64,000 bases of DNA, taken from the NCBI RefSeq assembly GCF_000026365.1, contig NC_012991.1, positions 434,001 to 498,000 on the forward strand. Reading direction: 5' to 3'. The notes below the pieces were generated by a model, which did no database searches, was not told the origin of the DNA, and saw only the letters and a program-made list of their open reading frames with translations. This stretch comes from Zygosaccharomyces rouxii (taxonomy: Eukaryota > Ascomycota > Saccharomycetes > Saccharomycetales > Saccharomycetaceae). Below are positions 56,609 to 64,000 of the stretch, piece after piece; position 1 is the stretch's first letter, and each line of letters begins with the position of its first letter. A program made the translations under genes and the position numbers.

Positions 56609-57535
56609 TTACCAACAATCGTATTTTTGTAGACATCTAACTTTCTCTGGCCATGGTAGACGTGGTTTCTCAGGTACAATTAGTTCGTTAACAACGTAGG
56701 GCACATTTCTTGGCGTAACTCTACCAAGCCAAATTAGAGTATTTGGGTTTTTCAAATAAATTTGCATATTAGCTGAAAACTTGTGCCCACCAACATGGTT
56801 AACAAATGCAACTCTAACTCCATCTGGCGAAAAATCAGAGTTATCTCTATAGAGCCCCAATTTTTGTAGTTGTTTATCAATTGATTTCTTCAGGTAAGGT
56901 GCCATTACACCACATCTTTTATCCCTCTTCATGTGTGAACATATGAACACATATGCTTGTTCTTTGGCTAGTCTTAACCCCATTGCCTCTAATGGCAATT
57001 CTTCAACACTCTTCGTTAACAGTTCTGGTACCAATCTGTCCAAAGTTTCATCAACCTTATCACTTGTTAACCCATCTATCCAAACAAAATGTGGTAATAC
57101 CAGTACGTTATTCTTTGTCCTTTTCATAACTTGAATATCCATAATATCCTTAGGTAACGATGAAACAGCACAATTGAATTTCACCCCTTGACCTACTTTG
57201 TCGAAATCAGATTCGTGTGACTCACACCATTTGTGAATCTGGTATTCAACGCTTGCACTATTCTCAGAACATGCATCATGAGCCCAATCCTTTTGTGAAG
57301 TTGGGACTACAAAGTGCAATTTAGGTGGTTTCGATGAATTATAAAGCGGAGTTTCGTGATCGATCTTCAATTTGGAGAATGCAACTTCACCTTCTTCAAT
57401 CTCACCATCATCATTTTCACATCCCCCATCACAACTTTCCTCATCACACACCTGGATCATTTCTGATATCTCTTGCACGTCTGATGCGCTTACAGGATCC
57501 TCTGATTTACCTTTAAAATACTCGAGAAGTCCCAT
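56609..57535 (-). CDS. APD1: Thioredoxin-fold [2Fe-2S] protein Apd1
   Basis: Cytosolic sucrase/ferredoxin-like protein linked to actin patch distribution and redox tolerance. The C-terminal domain carries the cluster ligands seen in the family: two cysteines nine apart in CSHMKRDKRC and two histidines four apart in HVGGHKF. The N-terminal half has CDEESCDGGC and the conserved LKIDHETPLYNSSKPPKLHF. I chose the ATG at 57535 (MGLLEYFKGK), 308 aa (S. cerevisiae 316), because the family starts here. The frame stays open 49 codons further to an ATG at 57682 with a hydrophobic stretch, so a longer membrane-anchored form cannot be excluded. It corresponds to YBR151W. Confidence 0.9.
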   Translation of the reverse strand: MGLLEYFKGKSEDPVSASDVQEISEMIQVCDEESCDGGCENDDGEIEEGEVAFSKLKIDHETPLYNSSKPPKLHFVVPTSQKDWAHDACSENSASVEYQIHKWCESHESDFDKVGQGVKFNCAVSSLPKDIMDIQVMKRTKNNVLVLPHFVWIDGLTSDKVDETLDRLVPELLTKSVEELPLEAMGLRLAKEQAYVFICSHMKRDKRCGVMAPYLKKSIDKQLQKLGLYRDNSDFSPDGVRVAFVNHVGGHKFSANMQIYLKNPNTLIWLGRVTPRNVPYVVNELIVPEKPRLPWPEKVRCLQKYDCW

Positions 57536-57829
57536 CCCTATTCCAACTGCTATTAGTTTCCGATAAGTTATTCCTCTGGAGTACAATAGTAAGAATATCT
57601 TTACAAGAGTCTTGATATATGTGCTGCTTTTAAGTGTTTCGTTTCCGTATCGAGGTTGATGCCATCGGCGATAAAAGGACATAATACAGGGCGGAAAGAA
57701 AAGAGGTTAGCTTACTTCCGGGCGGCTAGAATCCAAGGATAATACCGATTTCTGGCCCGTTAAAAATGCATACATTGAGAAATAACTACATACCCTACTG
57801 ATACCAACACTACATGAAATCATTAGGCA

Positions 57830-58816
57830 TTATATTGCGGGTCCCTCACCGGAGAAGCCAGGAACAACGGCATTCCATTTCTCATTGACAAATCTCTTGG
57901 GTTTTGTAATTCCCAATTGATCCAAGTTGTCCAACTCTTCTTCTGTCAAAGCAGCAAATTCAACATTGGAAGCAATTCTCATCGTATTCACCGATCTACT
58001 AACAACGGCATTGCCCTGTCTTATATGGTAAGAATTTAATATACCACTGGGAGACATACTGTACTTCTCAGCCAAATCCTGCACCAATTGAAGATGAACG
58101 TTAGGGGCATTATGAGAACCAAGCGGTGAATATGCCTCCAACAAGATATTGTGTGCGCGACAAAATTTATTCAACTCAAATTGGGGCAATCTTGGGTGCA
58201 TTTCCACTTGATTTACGGCCGGTTTTACTGCACACTCGAAAAGAGTTCTTTCCAAATATTGTACAGGGAAGTTGGACACACCTATACTTCTCACACGGTT
58301 ATCTGATGGATCCAAATAAATCTTCTCCATTTGCACATAAGTTTCTAACCAGTCACCGTCAACTTCGTAGTAGGGTTCACCATTTGGAGTCTCCGGATTT
58401 CTTGCAAGCCCATTAATACCATGAGTATCCTCTTGCTTGACATAACAGAGGGGCCAGTGTTGTAACCACAAATCGATGTAGTCAACACCTAAACTTTCTA
58501 AACTCTCATTCAACGATCTTTCTACGTCATCCCAAAGGACTGGCCAAACCTTAGACGTAATGAAAATGTCTTCTCTCCTAATCACACCTTCTTCCATCAA
58601 CTCTTTAATGGCTTCACCGACGAACGGTTCAGAACCATATGCCCATGCAGTATCAATATGTCTGTATCCAGCTTTAACCGCGGCTTTCACAGCTTGCTTG
58701 GTACGCCCAATTTCGGGATGTGGATTAGCAGTACCTAAACCGAGGGCTGGCATACGAACACCATTGTTTAGAGTGAATGAAATTTCTGTCCCCTTAGGAT
58801 GTAATAGCCTTGCCAT
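57830..58816 (-). CDS. ARA1: NADP-dependent aldo-keto reductase (Ara1 type)
   Basis: Aldo-keto reductase like the S. cerevisiae D-arabinose dehydrogenase subunit Ara1 (344 aa), oxidising D-arabinose and other sugars and reducing dicarbonyls. The 328-aa (beta/alpha)8 barrel has the catalytic tetrad Asp55, Tyr60 ([13 protein letters not shown]), Lys89 (ITSKVWP) and His120 (LWLQHWPL). [10 protein letters not shown] and the cofactor segment [14 protein letters not shown] follow. It corresponds to YBR149W. The zinc-cluster gene TBS1/HAL9, which separates it from APD1 in S. cerevisiae, is absent from the 294-bp gap here. Confidence 0.93.
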   Translation of the reverse strand: MARLLHPKGTEISFTLNNGVRMPALGLGTANPHPEIGRTKQAVKAAVKAGYRHIDTAWAYGSEPFVGEAIKELMEEGVIRREDIFITSKVWPVLWDDVERSLNESLESLGVDYIDLWLQHWPLCYVKQEDTHGINGLARNPETPNGEPYYEVDGDWLETYVQMEKIYLDPSDNRVRSIGVSNFPVQYLERTLFECAVKPAVNQVEMHPRLPQFELNKFCRAHNILLEAYSPLGSHNAPNVHLQLVQDLAEKYSMSPSGILNSYHIRQGNAVVSRSVNTMRIASNVEFAALTEEELDNLDQLGITKPKRFVNEKWNAVVPGFSGEGPAI

Positions 58817-59344
58817 ACTACACTACAATATGCTTATTTTCTTTACCTTCCACGGACCACTCGGTGAATAGTATTTTAGCAGACATTCTTCATAAATGAG
58901 GAAAAGCTTAAAACCGTTGCACTTATAAGTTAAATACCCATTTGCTTCACATCTAAATATCACTTCCATCCTGGAGGGGCCAAACTGGTATCGTCTTGAC
59001 CTTTAGAAGAAGGAGGAATCGGGTTTACACAAAATGACAATTTTGCCGTTTGCGATTCATTCTGTAGCAACCTTTCATCACCGCTCCTTGCATAGACACG
59101 GATGCGGATATAGAGAAAGAGTAGCACTAGTTACCATTGTAGTAAAACAGCTTGATCGATACCGGTTTAGGGAGAGAACTGCCGGGAAGGAGTACTTGCT
59201 TGGTTCCATCCCTTTCGGTTGTGTGGTACCTCCTCGGGGTTTCGCTGGTCATACGGAGTTCGAAGGGACTTTAAAATCATGTGAACAAGGAATTAATCAG
59301 TTAGACTGGGGTAATAGTAGTAAATCCCCCATAAACTATCTTGC
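58817..59344. other. ARA1 promoter / MSH2 3' region
   Basis: This 528-bp spacer lies between two leftward genes. A plus-strand frame (59034-59435) runs into the MSH2 3' end but has no recognisable homology. The sequence is of mixed composition without repeats, and I see no remnant of a zinc-cluster gene. Confidence 0.5.
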
Positions 59345-62218
59345 CTACACTAAGGTGTCTGAAATGTACTGCAGAAATTTATCTTCGGAAGATTCGCCGG
59401 CCAAAGATTTTAGGAGATTCTGGATTTGGATTTGACTGTCTTCTTCTGTCAACTTTCTTGGATCATCCAAACCTTGTTGTCTTAGTTGGTTTACCCAATC
59501 CTTGAGCAATGTTTTCAAGCGTTGATTTCCCTCGTTGAGTTCCTCCACAGACAGCTTAGCTCTCTTGGAATCTTGGTCATGACTTTTGAGTTCTTCGAGT
59601 TCGTTAGCCTTACGCTTCGCCATCTTCACAATCTTTTGAGGGAACTGAACCACCTCAGCAACGTAGATACCAAATGACTGGTCGGAAATTCCTGGTTCCA
59701 CTTTGTAAAGTAAGGTAATGTCGTCACTTTCATTTTGACCGTCTTGGTCCTTCTCCAAATGTGCAACGACTTGCATATTCTTCACATTGGGCAGTTTATC
59801 TGCCAAGGCAGTCAATTCGTGGAAATGTGTAGCAAATAATGCAAAGCAACCTATTTTACTTGCAATGTGCTCTGCAATCGCCCAAGCTAGACCAAATCCA
59901 TCGTAAGTACTCGTACCACGACCCAATTCATCGACAATAATCAACGAATTTTTAGTAGCGTTCTTTAAGATAGATGCAGTTTCCAACATTTCCACCATAA
60001 ACGTGGAAACACCTTTTAGTTGTGAATCACCTGCACCTACTCTGCACAACACAGCATCCACAACTGCGATATCAGCTTCTTCACAGGGAACGAAACAACC
60101 AATCTGTGCCATTAGCGATATGACACCGACTTGCCTGATATAAGTGGATTTACCGCCCATGTTGGGACCCGTAATGATAAGGAAGTCATTTACACCGCTT
60201 TCCAAATTGACGTCGTTGGCAATAAACGTAACATCGTCTTGTACTTCAAGAACAGGGTGTCTAGATGCTACTAAACGTGTAGTTCTAGTGGTTTCTAAAC
60301 CGTGCATCTTGGGTCTTATGTATGGAATTGGTGCGTATGATGATGCGTGGGCAAATGAACATAATACATCCAAATTGGCCAAAACTAGGGACAGTTTTTC
60401 TAAGACTGGTGAATATGTCAAAGTAATGCTAACAATCTCTTTCACCAACGCTGACTGTTGCTTATCGTATTCCTTTTGTAAAACAGCGGTCTCACTAGCA
60501 ATCTCTTTCAACTTCTTGGTGCTGAAATAAATACCTGCCTTCACGGTGGATAATTCCAAATATTCCTTATGGTTTCTTAATTCTCTAGCGTCATTACGAG
60601 TAAGCCTCATACACCAACCATGGATGTGATGATTCTCCAATTTTAACTTCTTTTCAGGATCAAATCCAAGGTCTTCGGCCGTCTCCAAATGAATGGAGTT
60701 GATTTCGTCTTTCAGAGCATCTAATTGATCCCTAATGTTTGCCAATCCTTCATTCAATTCCACTTTAATCATAAATCCGTTATGCTGCTCATATGCATCT
60801 AAATCAACGGTCGTCTCTACCATCTCTAACAGTTTAGTCAAGGGTTCTGTATGGGACATCAAAGGTTCTAACCAAGTACTTTTAACCAAGGATTTAGCTT
60901 CAGCACTGCCTTGATCATCATCCAAGAAGGAGCTTAGCAAATCTGCAATTTCTGGAATTTTTTTACCAAACTGATAAATCTTAAGAACATCTTCCAAATT
61001 ACCATTACGATTCAATTTCTTGGTGATACGACGAACATCTAGAACGGACGGTAGATGGTCAGTTTGTAAAATCTGTCTGAGTTCTAATTGATCTATTAAG
61101 TAGTCCACCAAAATATGTCTCTTTTCAATTTGTTCCACATCTGTCAATGGTTGCTTGAGCCATTCGTTGAGAAGTCTAACGCCAGCGTTGGTCCTACAAT
61201 GATTCAACAATTGGAAAAGTGATGAAACTTTAGTTCCAGCACCACCAAGTGAGATACCCGCTGCTGGACCAAATGGTTGGTTTGCTGTTTGTGGGAATAA
61301 GTTGAGAGCTTTAATGGCCGATGCATCTAATTTCATAAATTCCTGCAAAGAGTGCTGAATTAATTCGTACTTACCCACTTGATCTTGCTCGTTCAAAAGT
61401 TGTAGATAGTTCAATAGGGCACCACAGGAACTTAATGCTGATTTCGAATAACGTGGTAAGGATAATGAAAGTTCATCACCCACCAGGTTTGCAAGATCAA
61501 GTTCCACATCTTTATCTGTAAAATCCGAAGACTTGATCAAAGTAGAAACACAACCACAACGTTCAATAACCCCAATAATTTTTTTCAATTCACTGCTTAT
61601 ACTTTCAGATTTGCTCATATCAGGTAAAAGGCATTCTCTAACACCCAACTGGATCAGAAAACTCTCTAAATTGGAATAAACCTCATTGTCAATAATATCT
61701 AACATCCCAACTTTATAATTGCTTGTATCGATAAAGGCAACTCCAATGACACAATGCCCCTCTTGAGTATTAAATTGTAATTTTAAGCCTGCAATAACAA
61801 TAGAAGAATCAACAGCTAAATTCATCAAATCTTGAATCTGTTCGATATTACCGGGGGAAGCACTTTTGGACAAACTACAAGCTTTGTCATAGATCTCAAC
61901 CTTGTATCCAAGGTCTAAAAGACAAGTTTTCAAAAGAGTACTGAAAACCTGTGGTAAAACTGTAACGTATTTCAAGGGTTCATTGGTCTGTCTAGCGACT
62001 GAGGGTTCCACCTTACAATCCTTTAAAACAGATTGGGTATGGTATATGCTATCAGCGACAAAGATAGCATCATGTCCTATAATCGTATAATATTCGCCTT
62101 TGTCGATGGCACGAAGTGTAGTCGAAGGCTTCTCAGGAAGTCCCAAGTATCTCTTGTAGAACCTCCGTTCTTCAGAAATGTCTGAAAATTTTAATTCTGG
62201 TCTTGCTGCAGAGGACAT
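59345..62218 (-). CDS. MSH2: DNA mismatch repair protein Msh2
   Basis: MutS homologue, the common subunit of MutS-alpha (Msh6) and MutS-beta (Msh3), recognising mismatches and loops in the nucleus. The 957-aa protein (S. cerevisiae 964) has domain I/II up to about 300 and the lever/clamp region to about 620. The ATPase follows, with Walker A TGPNMGGKST (about 685-694), DELGRGTST, the FATHFHEL motif and a C-terminal helix-turn-helix dimerisation region. The frame is intact. It corresponds to YOL090W. The promoter contains an ACGCGT MCB element, consistent with G1/S expression. Confidence 0.97.
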   Translation of the reverse strand: MSSAARPELKFSDISEERRFYKRYLGLPEKPSTTLRAIDKGEYYTIIGHDAIFVADSIYHTQSVLKDCKVEPSVARQTNEPLKYVTVLPQVFSTLLKTCLLDLGYKVEIYDKACSLSKSASPGNIEQIQDLMNLAVDSSIVIAGLKLQFNTQEGHCVIGVAFIDTSNYKVGMLDIIDNEVYSNLESFLIQLGVRECLLPDMSKSESISSELKKIIGVIERCGCVSTLIKSSDFTDKDVELDLANLVGDELSLSLPRYSKSALSSCGALLNYLQLLNEQDQVGKYELIQHSLQEFMKLDASAIKALNLFPQTANQPFGPAAGISLGGAGTKVSSLFQLLNHCRTNAGVRLLNEWLKQPLTDVEQIEKRHILVDYLIDQLELRQILQTDHLPSVLDVRRITKKLNRNGNLEDVLKIYQFGKKIPEIADLLSSFLDDDQGSAEAKSLVKSTWLEPLMSHTEPLTKLLEMVETTVDLDAYEQHNGFMIKVELNEGLANIRDQLDALKDEINSIHLETAEDLGFDPEKKLKLENHHIHGWCMRLTRNDARELRNHKEYLELSTVKAGIYFSTKKLKEIASETAVLQKEYDKQQSALVKEIVSITLTYSPVLEKLSLVLANLDVLCSFAHASSYAPIPYIRPKMHGLETTRTTRLVASRHPVLEVQDDVTFIANDVNLESGVNDFLIITGPNMGGKSTYIRQVGVISLMAQIGCFVPCEEADIAVVDAVLCRVGAGDSQLKGVSTFMVEMLETASILKNATKNSLIIVDELGRGTSTYDGFGLAWAIAEHIASKIGCFALFATHFHELTALADKLPNVKNMQVVAHLEKDQDGQNESDDITLLYKVEPGISDQSFGIYVAEVVQFPQKIVKMAKRKANELEELKSHDQDSKRAKLSVEELNEGNQRLKTLLKDWVNQLRQQGLDDPRKLTEEDSQIQIQNLLKSLAGESSEDKFLQYISDTLV

Positions 62219-62320
62219 TGCAGTTCAATGATCTATTACTGGATGTAATCACTACGGTTCTCAACCAGAAAGTCGAACTTATGGAGCTTTTAATGCGTCT
62301 TGTACTTAAAAGTTGTTCAA

Positions 62321-62329
62321 GCTCATCGC
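62321..62329 (-). promoter_or_regulatory. PAC motif upstream of MSH2
   Basis: The minus strand reads GCGATGAGC, about 103 bp before the MSH2 ATG. No RRPE accompanies it, so the case is weaker than at the ribosome-biogenesis genes. Confidence 0.4.
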
Positions 62330-62355
62330 GAACACATATTTTACGTGTGGAACTG

Positions 62356-62361
62356 ACGCGT
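62356..62361. promoter_or_regulatory. MCB element (ACGCGT) upstream of MSH2
   Basis: ACGCGT, within the palindromic TGACGCGTCA, lies about 138 bp before the MSH2 ATG. MBF binds this element to drive G1/S transcription, and S. cerevisiae MSH2 is also MCB-controlled. Confidence 0.7.
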
Positions 62362-62374
62362 CATTGTCAGCGTG

Positions 62375-62410
62375 GACGTCAGCATCGGCATCGACGTCAG
62401 CATCGACATC
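62375..62410. repeat. Tandem 18-bp repeat with GACGTC cores
   Basis: Two adjacent 18-bp units start GACGTCAGCATCG (62375 and 62393) and differ at one site. Each holds ACGTCA, half of an ATF/CREB (TGACGTCA) site. They lie upstream of the MCB box relative to MSH2. Confidence 0.7.
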
Positions 62411-62609
62411 AGCGCCAGTAAATAGAAATATATATAAATATACATTTAACAAAAATTTCAAACAGTTAAGTAGTACCGAGATCTTCGTTATTTTTTCTAA
62501 AATTCTGAACCATATTAAAAATTTAGTAGAGTCTGCAGAAAAGTTAATTAATATAAAAATGATGAGAGTGTCAATCGATATAAAGCAAAAAAAAAAAAAA
62601 TAGTAAGAG

Positions 62610-63989
62610 TTAGCGGCTACATTGAGAAAGTTCACCTTTTAAATAGGCAATTTTTTTCTGATTTTTATCATTAGTTTTCCGGTGAGTTTCAATTTCTTGT
62701 AATAAACGATTAGCGTATTCCTCATACTCTGACATCTGTTTCTTTAAACCAGATAATTGATTACTCAAGAAATTGTTTGAACGCATATAAGAGACATGTT
62801 TAGTAACGATTTGGTCCAAGAAGGATTCCTTAGCAATCTCGTTGTAAAACTTGACAATCATTGTTTCATGGTCTTTCATCTTTTTTTCAGTTGCATCATC
62901 TTCCACCATAAATTCAGTGATAGATCCAAAATTACTGATAGTCTTGAGATGAAATTCAAAACTTGCCAACGTCTCATCCGTGACAATTCCCCTATAATAG
63001 AGCATTAAATGAGACATGAACTGTAAAGATTGGATCCTATAACATTCTGTCAACTGAATCTGCTTCCTAAGAGTCTTGTTATCCTTTCTCAAATCTAAAA
63101 CTTTACTTCTTTCGCTGCGGAAATTATCTTGGATCTTCAAGTTACCAACTTTTAATAGCTCAATGATATTTTCAGAACGACGCAATTTATTAGAAAATGA
63201 TTCTTGATTACTACATTTCATGTCTCTTTCATCGTTTCCACCTTTATTCATTGAACCAACTAGATCACTCAACCTTGTAGTCAAGATGTTGTTCTTTTCG
63301 TGTATGATTTCGTTGTCAAAGATTGTGGTTTTGTAATCATTTTGGACTGTATCAAATTGTAACTTCAAGGATTCATGCGCAGCTCGTAAAGATTCGTATT
63401 GCTCTTCCATGGAATGGTGATTAGTCTGCATAGACTCATGTTTAGCGCGAATCGCATCACACTCACTTCTCAGTGTTTGATATTGTGATTCAACGAAATC
63501 ATACTTGGCTTTCATTATGTCATATTCCTTTTTAGAAGATTGGAATTCACAATTAATTGTTTTATTGTCGGCTTCTAAACAGTCTAATTTATTCTGTAGC
63601 GAATCTTGTTTACTTTGCAAAGTTTCTTGATTCGCTTGACTCGAATCTTGTTTTGCCCTTTCCCTTTGTAAATCAGCTAAAGTTTCATCAAATTCTTTAG
63701 TCTTAATTTCCAATTCTTTTTTTAATGTATTGACCTGTTCTTGTGTTCTTTCATTGACAGTCCTTTCACAATCCTTGGCGGCAAAGAAATCTTTCTTAGA
63801 ATGTGCCACCTCATCAGTCAAAATTTCTGCCTCTTCTGACAGGCTTTCGAAATCTTTTTCTAAATGGGAATATTTATCCTTCAACAATTCTAACTCTGTT
63901 TTCAACTTGACATTTTCTCGATCCTTATCCTCAACTTCTTTCCTAAGATTACCAAATGAACTCTGAACCGTGTTGAGTGTAATTTCCAT
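62610..63989 (-). CDS. SPO21: Coiled-coil protein, SPO21/YSW1-type (5' end uncertain)
   Basis: The 459-codon frame is almost entirely heptad-rich coiled coil from about residue 10 to 240 (many Lys, Glu, Gln and Ser), with a C-terminal part containing YRIQSLQFMSHLMLYYRGIVTDE and further coils. S. cerevisiae Spo21/Mpc70 and its paralogue Ysw1, spindle-pole and prospore-membrane proteins of about 609 aa, lie next to MSH2 (YOL091W) and ARA1 (YBR148W). The position fits exactly. The first ATG visible is at 63989, but the frame has no stop before the window edge, and the shorter length suggests that the true start is outside. Coiled coils make sequence homology weak, so the name is by synteny. Confidence 0.6.
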   Translation of the reverse strand: MEITLNTVQSSFGNLRKEVEDKDRENVKLKTELELLKDKYSHLEKDFESLSEEAEILTDEVAHSKKDFFAAKDCERTVNERTQEQVNTLKKELEIKTKEFDETLADLQRERAKQDSSQANQETLQSKQDSLQNKLDCLEADNKTINCEFQSSKKEYDIMKAKYDFVESQYQTLRSECDAIRAKHESMQTNHHSMEEQYESLRAAHESLKLQFDTVQNDYKTTIFDNEIIHEKNNILTTRLSDLVGSMNKGGNDERDMKCSNQESFSNKLRRSENIIELLKVGNLKIQDNFRSERSKVLDLRKDNKTLRKQIQLTECYRIQSLQFMSHLMLYYRGIVTDETLASFEFHLKTISNFGSITEFMVEDDATEKKMKDHETMIVKFYNEIAKESFLDQIVTKHVSYMRSNNFLSNQLSGLKKQMSEYEEYANRLLQEIETHRKTNDKNQKKIAYLKGELSQCSR

Positions 63990-64000
63990 ATCAATTTTTT

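Larger units (their letters stand above)
62219..62609. promoter_or_regulatory. MSH2 promoter / SPO21-like 3' region
   Basis: This 391-bp spacer holds a reversed PAC, an MCB box and an 18-bp tandem repeat (separate entries), then AT-rich sequence with an A-run near 62587-62600 next to the coiled-coil gene. Confidence 0.6.

Noticed and set aside
57536..57682. 49-codon N-terminal extension of APD1 with a hydrophobic stretch
   Set aside because: The family's conserved start aligns with the ATG at 57535. An open frame of this length can occur by chance, so I kept it only as an alternative.
59034..59435. 133-codon plus-strand frame overlapping the MSH2 3' end
   Set aside because: It has no recognisable homology, mixed composition, and its end is antisense to well-conserved MSH2 coding sequence. 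Most likely chance.

Overview
The window is nuclear DNA from a budding yeast of the family Saccharomycetaceae. Nearly every gene is intronless and recognisable as the orthologue of a Saccharomyces cerevisiae gene, spacing is compact, and CUG appears to be read as leucine. Gene order points to a lineage that split off before the whole-genome duplication (WGD). Genes that S. cerevisiae now splits between chromosome XV left arm (YOL073 to YOL091) and sister segments on chromosomes VII and II (YGR074-078, YBR137-154) are interleaved here in one series. Genes that are duplicated pairs in S. cerevisiae (IRA1/IRA2, ADH1/ADH5, SPO21/YSW1) are present once. A Zygosaccharomyces/Torulaspora-type yeast is my best guess, but genus cannot be fixed by eye. 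I see no prophage, CRISPR array, complete transposon or transferred bacterial block.

Layout. 1-6261: Mpv17/PMP22-family gene (cut by the window), SMD1, PRP38, MRPL25, PEX8, DSC2, PAC10. 6556-16513: YOL075C-type ABC transporter, YBR137W homologue, HDR1-like gene, MDM20, BRX1, ATP19. 16893-32337: ATG42, AVO1, REX4 and the 9-kb IRA RasGAP gene. 33070-33140: tRNA-Gly(CCC). 33225-43038: BMT2, MAK5, SUP45, an ATG19-like autophagy receptor, PHM7. 43039-46353: a 3.3-kb stretch with no credible gene. 46354-53419: ADH, MRPS9, MHF1, DUF1, RPB5. 53500-64000: RIB7, SPP381, a CREG-family secreted protein, MPD2, APD1, ARA1, MSH2 and a SPO21/YSW1-type coiled-coil gene that may run off the right edge.

Functional themes. 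One theme is ribosome synthesis: BRX1, REX4, BMT2, MAK5 and RPB5 (a subunit shared by RNA polymerases I, II and III). Their upstream regions carry PAC (GCGATGAG) and RRPE (TGAAAAATTT) motifs. In the BMT2/MAK5 divergent pair the whole promoter is squeezed into about 60 bp and the PAC motifs run into both start codons. A second theme is splicing (SMD1, PRP38, SPP381), with SMD1 and PRP38 overlapping tail to tail by four bases. Others are nutrient signalling and vacuole/autophagy (IRA, AVO1, ATG19-like, ATG42), mitochondrial function (MRPL25, MRPS9, ATP19) and genome maintenance (MSH2, MHF1).

I did not find a clearly new biological system. The items most worth a second look are the long ADH-PHM7 gene desert, the BMT2/MAK5 palindromic promoter, the ZZ-finger ATG19-like receptor, the CREG-family gene at a locus where I know of no S. 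cerevisiae counterpart, the 6-nt SPP381-RIB7 junction, and the lack of a nearby T-run after the tRNA gene.
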